This document shows, in pieces, positions 27,013-35,418 of a DNA stretch of 64,000 bases; position 1 is the stretch's first letter, and each line of letters opens with the position of its first letter. The stretch lies in contig ONCM01000005.1 in the NCBI GenBank assembly GCA_900316305.1, positions 1-64,000 of the forward strand, given 5' to 3'. The DNA is from an uncultured Bacteroidales bacterium (GTDB taxonomy: Bacteria; Bacteroidota; Bacteroidia; Bacteroidales; WCHB1-69). The translations under genes were made by a program, and so were the position numbers. The notes below the pieces were generated by a model, which searched no databases, was not told the DNA's origin, and saw only the letters and a list, made by a program, of their open reading frames with translations.

Positions 27013-28050
27013 ATGAAGAAAAACATCTTATCGCTCCTCTGTATCCTGCTGATAATCTGCATAGGGTTGGTTGGATGCAAGAAGAATGCTTCCGTAAATG
27101 TCACCAAGCCGAAACTGACGGAAGAACAATTGAATTATGCCAAGAACGTGGAAATTAAGATCCTGCGCTACGAACAGGATCTGTTCAATATCGACCAAAA
27201 GAACATAGCGGCTGAATTTGCCGCTATGTATGGCAAATACCCCGACAACATCATTGCCAGAGGTGCGTGGAAAAATGAGGAGATGCTCCAGTCTATCAAA
27301 GAATTCATCAACGATCCCGTGATTAATGAAATCTACAAAGACACTGAGGCCCAATATGCTGACATGAGCTGGTTCCAACAAGAAATCACCCCGGCCATGA
27401 CCCTCTATCTGACGCACTTCCCCGACGAGAAAGTTCCGGATTTCTGCACACTGGTGTCGGGCATCGACTTTCAGATGCCGCAGGTTTTCGGCTATGACAA
27501 CACTATTTTCATCTGTCTGGACATGTATCTCGGCAAGGATTACAAGCACTATGCACAGGCCGGCATGCCGAAATACATCGCCGCCCGCTGCGACAAGAAA
27601 TACATGGCCACGGATTGTTTCTCCAAAGCGCTTGTTTACAGAAACCTTCCAGACAAAACGCTGGTCACCCTCCTGGACAACATGGTGGATGCCGGCAAGC
27701 GGATGCTCTTCACGCAGACCATGTTCCCGACCACCAAGCCGGAGGACATTCTCGGATACACGCCAGAGCAGTACAAATGGGCAACTTCGCATGAAGCCGC
27801 CGCATGGCACCACCTTGTGGAGAAAAACATGGTGTATAACAACAATGAGAACGTGATCCGCCAGATGATGGACGAGACGCCTTTCACCCGCGATTTCGGC
27901 AACGATTCCCCTGGCCGGATGGGCGTTTTCATCGGATTTCAGATTGTGCAAAGCTACATGAAGACACACCCCGGCACCACTCTTCAGAGCCTGATGTTAA
28001 TGACAGACAGCCAGAAATTACTGAAAGAATCGGGGTATAAGCCCAATTAA
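27013..28050 (+). CDS. gldB: GldB-family lipoprotein
   Basis: 345 residues with lipobox LVGC (C22). The body matches the GldB family (VEIKILRYEQDLFNID, SGIDFQMPQVFGYDNTIFICLDMYLGKDYKHY, YIAARCDKKYMATDC). GldB is a lipoprotein needed for gliding motility in Flavobacterium and is also present in many non-gliding Bacteroidales, where its job is unclear. No other gld or por genes stand next to it. Own promoter at 26983-26990. Confidence 0.87.
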   Translation: MKKNILSLLCILLIICIGLVGCKKNASVNVTKPKLTEEQLNYAKNVEIKILRYEQDLFNIDQKNIAAEFAAMYGKYPDNIIARGAWKNEEMLQSIKEFINDPVINEIYKDTEAQYADMSWFQQEITPAMTLYLTHFPDEKVPDFCTLVSGIDFQMPQVFGYDNTIFICLDMYLGKDYKHYAQAGMPKYIAARCDKKYMATDCFSKALVYRNLPDKTLVTLLDNMVDAGKRMLFTQTMFPTTKPEDILGYTPEQYKWATSHEAAAWHHLVEKNMVYNNNENVIRQMMDETPFTRDFGNDSPGRMGVFIGFQIVQSYMKTHPGTTLQSLMLMTDSQKLLKESGYKPN

Positions 28051-28140
28051 TAGATTGACAATTAAGAAGATAGTTGTTTATCAACAATTAACTATTGATA
28101 AATATTTTGTAATGTCTGACATTTCGTCTTGAAACGGTTG

Positions 28141-28148
28141 TATTTTTG
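28141..28148 (+). promoter_or_regulatory. -7 box of ssb
   Basis: TATTTTTG, 24 bases before the ssb ATG. Confidence 0.65.
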
Positions 28149-28172
28149 CCGTGAACTTAAAAACTTAATATT

Positions 28173-28634
28173 ATGTCAGGAATTAACAAAGTAATCTTAG
28201 TGGGTTATTTAGGAAAAGACCCGGAAATCAGAACTTTTGAGAACGGCACCAAGAAGGCGAGCTTCTCGCTGGCGACGACCGAGTACCGCAAGGACAAAGA
28301 TGGCAACCGCATCGAAATGACCGAGTGGCACAACATCATCATGTGGCGCAACTTGGCGGAATTGGCGGAAAAGTACCTTTCCAAGGGACGCCAGATCTAC
28401 GTGGAGGGCCGACTGCGCACCCGCAACTGGGACGACGCGAACGGCGTGAAACGTTACATCACCGAGGTGGAGGCCAACTCCTTCACCTTCCTGTCTCCCA
28501 AGGAGAACAGCACCCCAACGGTGACGCAAGTGCCCAACCAGACCGTAGTGGTGGCTCCACCGCCACAACCACAGCCTGTGCCGCCGGAACCCAAGGTACC
28601 GGAAGAGAATTTCTCGGATGATTTACCATTCTGA
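28173..28634 (+). CDS. ssb: single-stranded DNA-binding protein
   Basis: 153 residues. An OB-fold domain (1-110) opens MSGINKVILVGYLGKDPEIR and contains SFSLATTEYRKD, EMTEWHNIIMWRNLAE and GRQIYVEGRLRTR. A proline- and valine-rich linker (about 118-143) leads to the acidic tip ENFSDDLPF, the partner-binding C-terminus of SSB. Acts in replication, recombination and repair. A strong terminator follows. Confidence 0.97.
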   Translation: MSGINKVILVGYLGKDPEIRTFENGTKKASFSLATTEYRKDKDGNRIEMTEWHNIIMWRNLAELAEKYLSKGRQIYVEGRLRTRNWDDANGVKRYITEVEANSFTFLSPKENSTPTVTQVPNQTVVVAPPPQPQPVPPEPKVPEENFSDDLPF

Positions 28635-28645
28635 TGTAGAACGAA

Positions 28646-28678
28646 CAACGGCGGTCAAATGACCGCCGTTGGTTTGTT
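28646..28678 (+). terminator. terminator of ssb
   Basis: A perfect 12-base stem CAACGGCGGTCA / TGACCGCCGTTG with a two-base loop, followed by GTTTGTT. Confidence 0.8.
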
Positions 28679-28689
28679 AATTTAACAGA

Positions 28690-28826
28690 AAGAGTCTTTC
28701 GTCTTGACACAATTACTGGCCACAGCATTGCCGTAGCGGCGCGAAGAATTCCCCTTCTATTTTAGAAGGGGTGCCCGGAGGGCGGGGTAGTAATATAAAA
28801 GATTGGCCGTCAGGCCATCATTATAA
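28690..28826 (+). repeat. left inverted repeat of the DUF559 unit
   Basis: An arm of about 135 bases that aligns with the reverse complement of 29261-29396. Shared blocks in order: CTTTCGTC, CTGGCCAC(A/G)GCA, GAATTCCCCTTC, GAAGGGGTGCCCG(G/A)AGGGCGGGGTAG, ATGGCCGTC(here TTGGCCGTC) and ATCATTAT. The core 28747-28800 holds two small hairpins (CCCCTTC...GAAGGGG and GCCCGGAGGGC). It ends 20 bases before the DUF559 ATG. Confidence 0.85.
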
Positions 28827-28846
28827 AAATCAGAAAAACAAAAAAT

Positions 28847-29263
28847 ATGACTATTATCAACGACATCAAAATCAAAGACAACTATGTCCGTAATCTCCCT
28901 GAAAACAAGGAACTCTCAATCTACGCACGTATAAATCGCAAGGCCGGAAACATGGCCGAAATAGCGTTCTGGATGCAAGTTCATAAGAAGAAGTTTCACG
29001 GTCTTGACTTTGACAGACAGAAAGTCATCGGCAACTATATCGTTGACTTTTTCGTGAAAAAGCTTGGACTTGTAGTTGAGATTGATGGTGGCTCACATAA
29101 CGAGAAAACAGAATACGATGCAAAAAGAGACATATACTTAAAAGGTCTCGGGCTGAAAGTCTTCCATACAACGGATTTTGACGTACTTCAGCATGTGAAT
29201 ATTGCGTTGGATGATTTGAGGAAGTTCATTGTTGAGAATTACGAGTATGAAAATATTGAATAA
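28847..29263 (+). CDS. DUF559 (Vsr-like) endonuclease domain protein
   Basis: 138 residues. The PD-(D/E)XK-type core of the DUF559/Vsr-like family is visible: FHGLDFDRQKVIGNYIVDFF, then LVVEIDGGSH with the catalytic-site acid and glycine motif near 79-88, YDAKRDIYLKGLGLKVF, and a C-terminal helix. The N-terminus (residues 1-40, KAGNMAEIAFW) matches the family's short helical start. Likely a small nuclease; its physiological role is not established. The gene is framed by long inverted repeats whose right arm begins at the stop codon, so gene and repeats look like one mobile or repeat-propagating unit. Confidence 0.88.
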   Translation: MTIINDIKIKDNYVRNLPENKELSIYARINRKAGNMAEIAFWMQVHKKKFHGLDFDRQKVIGNYIVDFFVKKLGLVVEIDGGSHNEKTEYDAKRDIYLKGLGLKVFHTTDFDVLQHVNIALDDLRKFIVENYEYENIE

Positions 29264-29396
29264 TGATAGCTGGACGGCCATTGTATCCCCCTACCCCGCC
29301 CTTCGGGCACCCCTTCCCCAAGGGAAGGGGAATTCCGCTCACTCCGGCACGGGAGTGCCGTGGCCAGAAAGCATTTACATTACGACGAAAGAGTCC
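29261..29396 (-). repeat. right inverted repeat of the DUF559 unit
   Basis: The reverse complement aligns with 28690-28826 with small gaps and about three of four bases equal. The core 29283-29334 is the best-kept part. The arm begins with the TAA stop of the DUF559 gene, so gene end and repeat are contiguous. From 29397 to 29548 no gene is seen. Confidence 0.85.
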
Positions 29397-29548
29397 GTTT
29401 TTTCGACAAAACTGTCTCTGAAGATTCATCACCCGCTCTTTTCAGCCAAGCAGAACGTCAGTATCATTTCCTGTTAACGCAGTACGAATGAAAAACAATC
29501 ATTCATGGTGGCAACTGCCATCTTCCTCACAATGGTGCTGAAGGCCCC

Positions 29549-29602
29549 AATTCCCCTTCTATTTTAGAAAGAGTACCCTAAGGGCGGGATAGTAATATAA
29601 AA
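29549..29602 (+). repeat. third, solitary copy of the DUF559-unit repeat core
   Basis: The first 21 bases (AATTCCCCTTCTATTTTAGA plus A) are identical to the left arm core (28747 onward). The rest, AGAGTACCCTAAGGGCGGGA, differs at several positions and then returns to identity with TAGTAATATAAAA. It has the same direction as the left arm and no gene attached. Confidence 0.85.
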
Positions 29603-29638
29603 TATCAAGAATCCTTGTGAAAAAAAATGATGGCCATC

Positions 29639-29923
29639 TCAATTCCGTGATTTGTAGTGTACTTTTTTCACGTTCTCCAACTGACAGTTTAACTCCTCTG
29701 CACTCCAATGTTTCCCCTTTTTCTTTTTGTTAAAAAAAGGAAAACCATCCTCAATCCACTTCTGGCGATACGATTCAAAAGTGAAACCGTTGGATTCATC
29801 ATCAAATCCAAATTCGAAGCCACAACATGGACAGATGACATAGGTCGGATATCCATACTCATCATATGGCACATCAGGCAACGCCTCGTAACCACATACG
29901 GGACATATTCTAAGGTTTTCCAT
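29639..29923 (-). CDS. small cysteine-rich (CPCC-type) zinc-ribbon protein
   Basis: 94 residues. Two cysteine knuckles, CPVCGYEALP near 8-17 and CPCCGFEFGFDD near 32-43, would make a zinc ribbon. Then FTFESYRQKWIEDGFPFF and a basic C-terminus. This resembles the cysteine-rich CPCC family, some of which are immunity proteins of contact-dependent or polymorphic toxins; no toxin gene lies nearby. Function unknown. It sits between the repeat copy and alaS, and both it and alaS read leftward. Confidence 0.65.
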   Translation of the reverse strand: MENLRICPVCGYEALPDVPYDEYGYPTYVICPCCGFEFGFDDESNGFTFESYRQKWIEDGFPFFNKKKKGKHWSAEELNCQLENVKKVHYKSRN

Positions 29924-29970
29924 TATATAATTATAATAATGAAGCCTCTGATATCAAATCAACAAAACAC

Positions 29971-32583
29971 TTACTGCAACTTTTCTTTCGCCAGCTTCAG
30001 CGCCTCGGCGACCGCGTCGGTGATGCCCGCGGGGTTCTTGCCGCCGGCCATGGCCAGCGTCGGGTGACCGCCGCCACCGCCTTGGATCAGCTTGCCGGCC
30101 GCACGCACCAATGTGGGCGCATCGACCTTTTCGGTCAGATTTGTGCTGATGGCAACCGCCAAATTCGGCTTGCCGTCGTGCACGCTGCCCAAAACCACCA
30201 CGTGGTTGTCGCCCTCGCGCAACTGCAGGGCAACTTGACGCAGCATGTCGGCGGAATAATCAGTGACCTTAGACATGAAGAGTACCCCGTTGACGTCTTC
30301 GGCATTTTCCATCAAAGATTTGCCGAACTCTATGGCCATCTGACGGTCAATGTCCTCCATCTTCTTGCGCAACATCTGGCAATCGTCCTGCAACTTCTGC
30401 ACCGACTGCATCAGGTTGGAGGCGTTCAGCATAGCCTTCAATTGCGCAATGGTATTCTGATCGTCGTAAACGAGTTGTTCAGCAGCCTCGCCCGTCACGG
30501 CTTCAATACGGCGTACACCAGCGGCAACGGCACCCTCGGAAACAATCTTGAAGAGACCGATGTTGCCCGTTGCAGAGGTATGCGTACCGCCGCAAAGTTC
30601 CACCGCGTCACCGAACTGGATCACGCGGACGGTCTTGCCGTACTTTTCGCCGAACAATGCAATGGCTCCGCGCTCGCGAGCCTCCTCAATCGGCACATCG
30701 ACGAATTCCTGCAAGGGTAAGTTCTGACGGATCATGGCGTTGACCATCTGCTCTGCCTTGCGCAGCTCCTCGTCCGTCACCTTGGCGAAGTGTGAGAAGT
30801 CGAAACGCAGGCGGTCGGAGGCCACCATAGAGCCCTTCTGCTCCACGTGCGTGCCTAACACTGCGCGCAATGCATGATCAAGCAAGTGCGTGGCTGAGTG
30901 GTTGTTAGCCGTCTTCTGACGCTTCACCTCATCAATATGCGCCGTGAAATCAGCTGTCACATCGTTCGGAATCTTGTTGGCGTGATGGATGACCAAGTTG
31001 TTCTCTTTTGTGGTGTTGTAAATCTCGACCGTCTCCGTGCCATTGGTCAGCACGCCGGTGTCACCCACCTGACCGCCGGATTCCGCATAGAACGGGGTCT
31101 TGTCGAGGACAATCTGGAAGTAGGTCTTATTTTTTGCGGTTACTTGTCTGTATTTCACAATCTTACAAGCGCAAGAGGGTTCTTTGTAGCCCACGAATAC
31201 GGTAGGATTCTCCTGCGGGATCAGCTCCATCCAGTCACCAGCAGAGATAGAGGTGGCAGCGCGAGAGCGCTCCTTCTGTTGACGCAAACCCTCGGCAAAA
31301 CCGTCCATATCCACGGTCAAGTTCTTCTCGGAAGCCATCAGGCAGGTCAAGTCAATCGGGAAACCGTAAGTATCAAACAGTTCGAAAGCAAAATCACCAT
31401 CAATAACGGTGCTGTCTTTCATCTTTTTGACATAGTTTTCGAACTTCAGGATACCGGAGTCGAGGGTCTTGAGGAAGGAGTTCTCCTCCTCACGGATAAC
31501 GTTCTCGATCAGCTGTTGTTGCGCTTTGATTTCCGGGAACTGGTGCCCCATCTGTGCCACAAGGTCAGCCACCAACGCGTACATAAAGGGTTCCTTGAAG
31601 TTCAGGAAAGTGAAACCGTAGCGAATGGCACGACGCAGGATACGACGAATCACGTAACCGGCTCCCGTATTGGAAGGCAGCTGTCCGTCGGCGATGGCGA
31701 AGGTGACGGCACGAAGGTGGTCAGCCACCACGCGCAGAGCCACATCCACATCGTGTTTCTCACCGTACTTCACGCCAGCATTCTGTGCAATCTTTTGGAT
31801 AATCGGCTGGAAAACATCCGTGTCGTAATTGGATTTCTTGTTCTGAACCGCCATGCAAAGACGCTCGAAGCCCATACCCGTATCCACATGCTTAGCCGCC
31901 AGCGGGTGCAACTCGCCGGAAACCACACGGTTAAACTGCATAAACACGAGATTCCAGATTTCGATAACCAACGGATTGTCCTTGTTCACCAGCTCGGCAC
32001 CGGGAACCTTGGCACGTTCCTCTTCATCGCGGAGGTCGATATGGATTTCGGAGCAGGGACCGCACGGACCGGTGTCGCCCATCTCCCAGAAGTTGTCTTT
32101 CTTGTTGCCCCTCAGGATGCGATCTTCAGGCAGGAATGCTTTCCAAAAATCGTATGCTTCCTGATCGAAAGCGGTACCGTCTTTCTCGTCGCCAGCGAAA
32201 ACCGTGGCATAGAGACGGGATTTGTCGAGCTTCATCACCTCGGTGAGGAACTCCCACGCGTAGGCGATGGCCTCTTTCTTGAAATAGTCGCCGAACGACC
32301 AGTTTCCGAGCATCTCGAACATGGTGTGGTGGTAGGTGTCGCGACCGACCTCCTCCAGATCGTTATGCTTACCCGAAACGCGCAGACACTTCTGCGAATC
32401 GGCCACGCGCGGGTACTCACGGGCAACATTGCCGAGGAAAATATCCTTAAACTGGTTCATACCGGCATTCGTGAACATCAATGTCGGGTCATTCTTCACC
32501 ACCATCGGAGCGGAAGGCACGATATGGTGGTCTTTGGACTTGAAAAAGTCCAGAAAAGCGGTTCTTATTTCGTTAGATGTCAT
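29971..32583 (-). CDS. alaS: alanyl-tRNA synthetase
   Basis: Charges tRNA-Ala and edits mischarged serine or glycine. 870 residues from the ATG at 32583 (MTSNEIRTAFLDFFKSKDHH), chosen over an upstream in-frame start that would lie before the promoter. The aminoacylation domain opens with PSAPMVVKNDPTLMFTNAGM. The editing domain has HSATHLLDHALRA (HxxxH) and later VELCGGTHTSATGNIG, which completes the zinc site. The C-Ala domain ends GGGGGHPTLAMAGGKNP. Its promoter is TACTTTTG at 32610-32603, back to back with that of the next gene. The tRNA-Ala in this window is its expected substrate. Confidence 0.97.
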   Translation of the reverse strand: MTSNEIRTAFLDFFKSKDHHIVPSAPMVVKNDPTLMFTNAGMNQFKDIFLGNVAREYPRVADSQKCLRVSGKHNDLEEVGRDTYHHTMFEMLGNWSFGDYFKKEAIAYAWEFLTEVMKLDKSRLYATVFAGDEKDGTAFDQEAYDFWKAFLPEDRILRGNKKDNFWEMGDTGPCGPCSEIHIDLRDEEERAKVPGAELVNKDNPLVIEIWNLVFMQFNRVVSGELHPLAAKHVDTGMGFERLCMAVQNKKSNYDTDVFQPIIQKIAQNAGVKYGEKHDVDVALRVVADHLRAVTFAIADGQLPSNTGAGYVIRRILRRAIRYGFTFLNFKEPFMYALVADLVAQMGHQFPEIKAQQQLIENVIREEENSFLKTLDSGILKFENYVKKMKDSTVIDGDFAFELFDTYGFPIDLTCLMASEKNLTVDMDGFAEGLRQQKERSRAATSISAGDWMELIPQENPTVFVGYKEPSCACKIVKYRQVTAKNKTYFQIVLDKTPFYAESGGQVGDTGVLTNGTETVEIYNTTKENNLVIHHANKIPNDVTADFTAHIDEVKRQKTANNHSATHLLDHALRAVLGTHVEQKGSMVASDRLRFDFSHFAKVTDEELRKAEQMVNAMIRQNLPLQEFVDVPIEEARERGAIALFGEKYGKTVRVIQFGDAVELCGGTHTSATGNIGLFKIVSEGAVAAGVRRIEAVTGEAAEQLVYDDQNTIAQLKAMLNASNLMQSVQKLQDDCQMLRKKMEDIDRQMAIEFGKSLMENAEDVNGVLFMSKVTDYSADMLRQVALQLREGDNHVVVLGSVHDGKPNLAVAISTNLTEKVDAPTLVRAAGKLIQGGGGGHPTLAMAGGKNPAGITDAVAEALKLAKEKLQ

Positions 32584-32602
32584 ACTCGTAAAAATTAAGC
32601 GG

Positions 32603-32640
32603 CAAAAGTACAAATTTTTTCACAAAATTTTTTACCTTTG
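32603..32640. promoter_or_regulatory. divergent -7 boxes for alaS and the flippase-like gene
   Basis: Minus-strand TACTTTTG (32610-32603), 20 bases before the alaS ATG; plus-strand TACCTTTG (32633-32640), 29 bases before the ATG at 32669. Confidence 0.65.
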
Positions 32641-32668
32641 CCGTTCGATTTTGAACGATTCCGAAAAT

Positions 32669-33739
32669 ATGGGAAAACTGAAGAAATTATTACCCGATAT
32701 TCTCAAGACCATCCTTTTCGTGGGATTGGGAGTACTCTTTATATGGCTATCTGTCAAAGATTTAAGCAAAGAGGACATCCAGATGATATTCTCCTCTATG
32801 GCGTTGGTTAACAACCCGCGCGGATGGTTTTTCATCGGGTTGTCAGTGGCCGCCATCGTGGCGGCGGACCTCATCCGTGCCGCCCGTGCGGAACTCCTGC
32901 TCAAATCCATCCATTACAAACCGCGGTTCTCCATGATGTTCTATTCGGTGATGGTCTGCTATATCGCCAACCTTGCCCTACCCCGTCTCGGCGAGATTCT
33001 CCGCTGCACCTTCCTCCAACGCTACGAGAACATCCCCTTCCAAAAATCCCTCGGCACGGTCATCCTCGAACGCGCCGTCGATGTGGTCTGCTGGCTCTTC
33101 CTGCTCATCATCGCCATGCTGCTGAACAACGGTCTGATATCCCAACTTGTGGTAGATCAGAGCACTGGAACTACCTTACAGGAATGGTTTGCCCAAAAGG
33201 GGCTTAGCTACGTGGGCAACTACCTGCTGTACATCATTATCGCCATCATCGTGCTGATCGTGGTACTCGTCCGCGTCACGCGCAACTGGTGGCAGAAGAA
33301 ACCCACACTCGTCAAGATTGCCGACTTCTTCAAAGGCATCTGGCGCGGTTTCGTCTCCATTAAGGATATTCCCAACCCGTGGCATTTCGTCTTCTGGACC
33401 GTCGCCATGTGGATCAGCTACTTCCTTGGGGTCTATTTCTTCTTCCACTCCCTACCCTATCTGCAAGATATCGGACCCGGCGCAGCCTTCTCCGTGTTAG
33501 TCTTCGGCACCATCGCCTTCATCATCTCCCAAGGCGGCTTGGGCGCCTACCCGCTCATCACCGCTGGCATCGTCATGCTTTACGGCATTCCTTACACACA
33601 AGGCTTGGCCGCCGGCTGGATTGGTTGGATCCTGCAAACTGCTGTTTCATTGGTATTTGGACTCGCCTCCTTAATTGTGACCTCCTTCTACAAACGTCAC
33701 GATGCATCGATAATTCCCGATCAAAATGAGCAAGCCTGA
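32669..33739 (+). CDS. lysylphosphatidylglycerol synthase TM region / flippase-like protein (UPF0104)
   Basis: 356 residues from ATG 32669 ([14 protein letters not shown]). About eight membrane helices, with family segments [27 protein letters not shown] and [18 protein letters not shown]. The C-terminus has [23 protein letters not shown], typical of the UPF0104 family, which is related to the membrane part of MprF and to AglD-like proteins and probably moves or modifies lipid-linked substrates. The following heptose-nucleotide gene rfaE2 overlaps it by 14 bases, so the two are co-expressed and may both serve the cell envelope. Confidence 0.88.
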   Translation: MGKLKKLLPDILKTILFVGLGVLFIWLSVKDLSKEDIQMIFSSMALVNNPRGWFFIGLSVAAIVAADLIRAARAELLLKSIHYKPRFSMMFYSVMVCYIANLALPRLGEILRCTFLQRYENIPFQKSLGTVILERAVDVVCWLFLLIIAMLLNNGLISQLVVDQSTGTTLQEWFAQKGLSYVGNYLLYIIIAIIVLIVVLVRVTRNWWQKKPTLVKIADFFKGIWRGFVSIKDIPNPWHFVFWTVAMWISYFLGVYFFFHSLPYLQDIGPGAAFSVLVFGTIAFIISQGGLGAYPLITAGIVMLYGIPYTQGLAAGWIGWILQTAVSLVFGLASLIVTSFYKRHDASIIPDQNEQA

Positions 33740-34214
33740 CCTCCATATCGAACAGAAAATCGTCTCGCGGGACTATTTCCGCGAACACGCCCTTAAACTG
33801 CACCAGCAGAAGATTGTCTTTACGAATGGTTGTTTTGATGTGCTGCACTTCGGGCATGTGCATTATCTGCTGGAAGCCAGAAAGTTGGGAGATATTTTAG
33901 TCATCGGGTTAAACAGCGATGATTCGGTACGAAGACTGAAAGGACCGTCACGGCCGATCAACAGCGAAAAAGAACGGGCCTTCGTGTTGGCGGCACTTGC
34001 CTGTGTCGATTATGTGACACTGTTTGAGGAAGATACGCCCGAAGAACTCATAAAAGTAGTGAAACCCGATGTGCTCGTGAAAGGCGGCGACTACGCCCTC
34101 GACCAGATTGTGGGCGCGGATTTCGTGAAAGCCAACGGCGGCACAGTCACCACCATCCCCTTTGTGGAAGGATTTTCCTCCACTCAGATTATCGAACAAT
34201 TAAAAACCAAATAA
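33726..34214 (+). CDS. rfaE2: D-glycero-beta-D-manno-heptose 1-phosphate adenylyltransferase
   Basis: 162 residues of the cytidylyltransferase-like nucleotidyltransferase family. The HxGH motif is H41-FG-H44 in [16 protein letters not shown], and the end motif is [11 protein letters not shown]. It makes ADP-heptose from heptose 1-phosphate and ATP for the inner core of lipopolysaccharide. It is the stand-alone form (kinase domain separate), and gmhA of the same pathway is at 47277-47855. Overlaps its upstream neighbour by 14 bases; its stop overlaps the next ATG by one base (34214). Confidence 0.94.
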   Translation: MSKPDLHIEQKIVSRDYFREHALKLHQQKIVFTNGCFDVLHFGHVHYLLEARKLGDILVIGLNSDDSVRRLKGPSRPINSEKERAFVLAALACVDYVTLFEEDTPEELIKVVKPDVLVKGGDYALDQIVGADFVKANGGTVTTIPFVEGFSSTQIIEQLKTK

Positions 34215-35323
34215 TGAAGAAGTTAACCATTATCCTACTGTCATTCTTCGCCACCACCCTGATGGCGCAAAACCCGGATGTCACCGCTTATTCCCAGAAC
34301 ATCGCGCTGGCGGACGCACAGAGCGTCCGATTTGACATTCCTAGACAGATCGCTTCTTATCCCCTTATATCAGAAACTTACGAAATTCCCGCATACAGTC
34401 TATATCAAAAGTATTGGGACACGACGCATCTGAGAAGCACGATTCTGGAGATTCCTTTCTCCAATGACCGGCTGATGCTGATGCTGGTGCAGGATGCCAA
34501 CAACCCGTTTGTGATGCCTTGTCAGTTCGAGAAAATCCGCACTGCGTACGGCGAAACCAAGAACGGCGGATTTCACCCCGGCATCGACTTGAAAACCGAA
34601 CCGCAAACACTCGTCAAGAGCTGTTTCGATGGCGTGGTGCGCATGGCCAACAGCTACGGCGACTACGGCGTTACCGTGGTGGTGCGCCATTACAACGGCC
34701 TGGAAACCGTCTATGCCCACCTCGACAAAGTGTGTGTGAAACCCAACCAGATCGTCAAGGCAGGACAGGTGATCGGGCAGACCGGCACTACCGGCAACAC
34801 CAAAGAGTGCATTCTGCACTTCGAAACCCGCTTCCTGAACGAGTATTTCGACCCCGAGCTGGTCATCGATTTTGAAGAAGAGGACGTGCTGCAAAACAAC
34901 ATGGCGTTGATGTCACGCGACTTCATCATCCTGCCGATCAACGAGGTAGGGAGTTGGAAACCTTCTGCACCCAAGCCTTCTGCCGCTGCGCCATCCATCA
35001 AACCAGAAGTGGCTCAACAACCGAAACAGGAAGCGAAAACAGAGCCCAAGCAGGAGATAAAAACGCCTGTTCAGGAAAGTACAGCTGATTTGGACGCGAT
35101 GTCTCCAGAGAATTCAGGTACACCCACTCCACAACCCCAAGCCCAGCCGAAACCTCAACCTCAGCCTGAATCAACTGAGGCCGTCTATCACACAGTCGCT
35201 GCTGGCGAGAATCTCTATCGCATCTCCGTGAAATACAACACCACCGTCGATAAAATCCTCAAACTCAACAATCTAAAGAACGCAGATAAAATTATCGAAG
35301 GGCAAAAGATTCGGGTGAGATAA
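34214..35323 (+). CDS. M23-family peptidoglycan peptidase-like protein with LysM
   Basis: 369 residues. A signal peptide ends at MAQ19. The M23 (LytM) domain spans about 105-215 with zinc ligands H121 and D125 (HPGID), the catalytic-site H169 (YAHLD) and the last ligand H202 (LHFET). The HxH motif of active members reads I200-L-H202 here, so the second catalytic histidine is lost and activity is doubtful. A proline/glutamine/lysine-rich linker (about 250-320) precedes a C-terminal LysM (YHTVAAGENLYRISVKYNTT). It may cut or only bind and regulate at peptidoglycan cross-links. Confidence 0.88.
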   Translation: MKKLTIILLSFFATTLMAQNPDVTAYSQNIALADAQSVRFDIPRQIASYPLISETYEIPAYSLYQKYWDTTHLRSTILEIPFSNDRLMLMLVQDANNPFVMPCQFEKIRTAYGETKNGGFHPGIDLKTEPQTLVKSCFDGVVRMANSYGDYGVTVVVRHYNGLETVYAHLDKVCVKPNQIVKAGQVIGQTGTTGNTKECILHFETRFLNEYFDPELVIDFEEEDVLQNNMALMSRDFIILPINEVGSWKPSAPKPSAAAPSIKPEVAQQPKQEAKTEPKQEIKTPVQESTADLDAMSPENSGTPTPQPQAQPKPQPQPESTEAVYHTVAAGENLYRISVKYNTTVDKILKLNNLKNADKIIEGQKIRVR

Positions 35324-35327
35324 CTCT

Positions 35328-35355
35328 GTAGAGACGTTTCATGAAACGTCTCTAC
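35328..35355. repeat. GTAGAGACG palindrome, variant
   Basis: A perfect palindrome with arms GTAGAGACGTTTCA / TGAAACGTCTCTAC, five bases after the M23 stop. It shares its outer nine bases with the copies at 6549 and 10201, with a different centre. Likely transcription end or transcript-protecting structure. Confidence 0.85.
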
Positions 35356-35418
35356 AATGGGAAAACAAGAAATAATCACGAAATTAGGATTCCGTGGAGC
35401 CGCCATAATATGACGGCT

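Noticed and set aside
28679-29600. An ordinary insertion sequence
   Set aside because: No transposase is present. The nuclease family and the long, hairpin-rich arms differ from known IS ends, so it is reported as a separate kind of unit.
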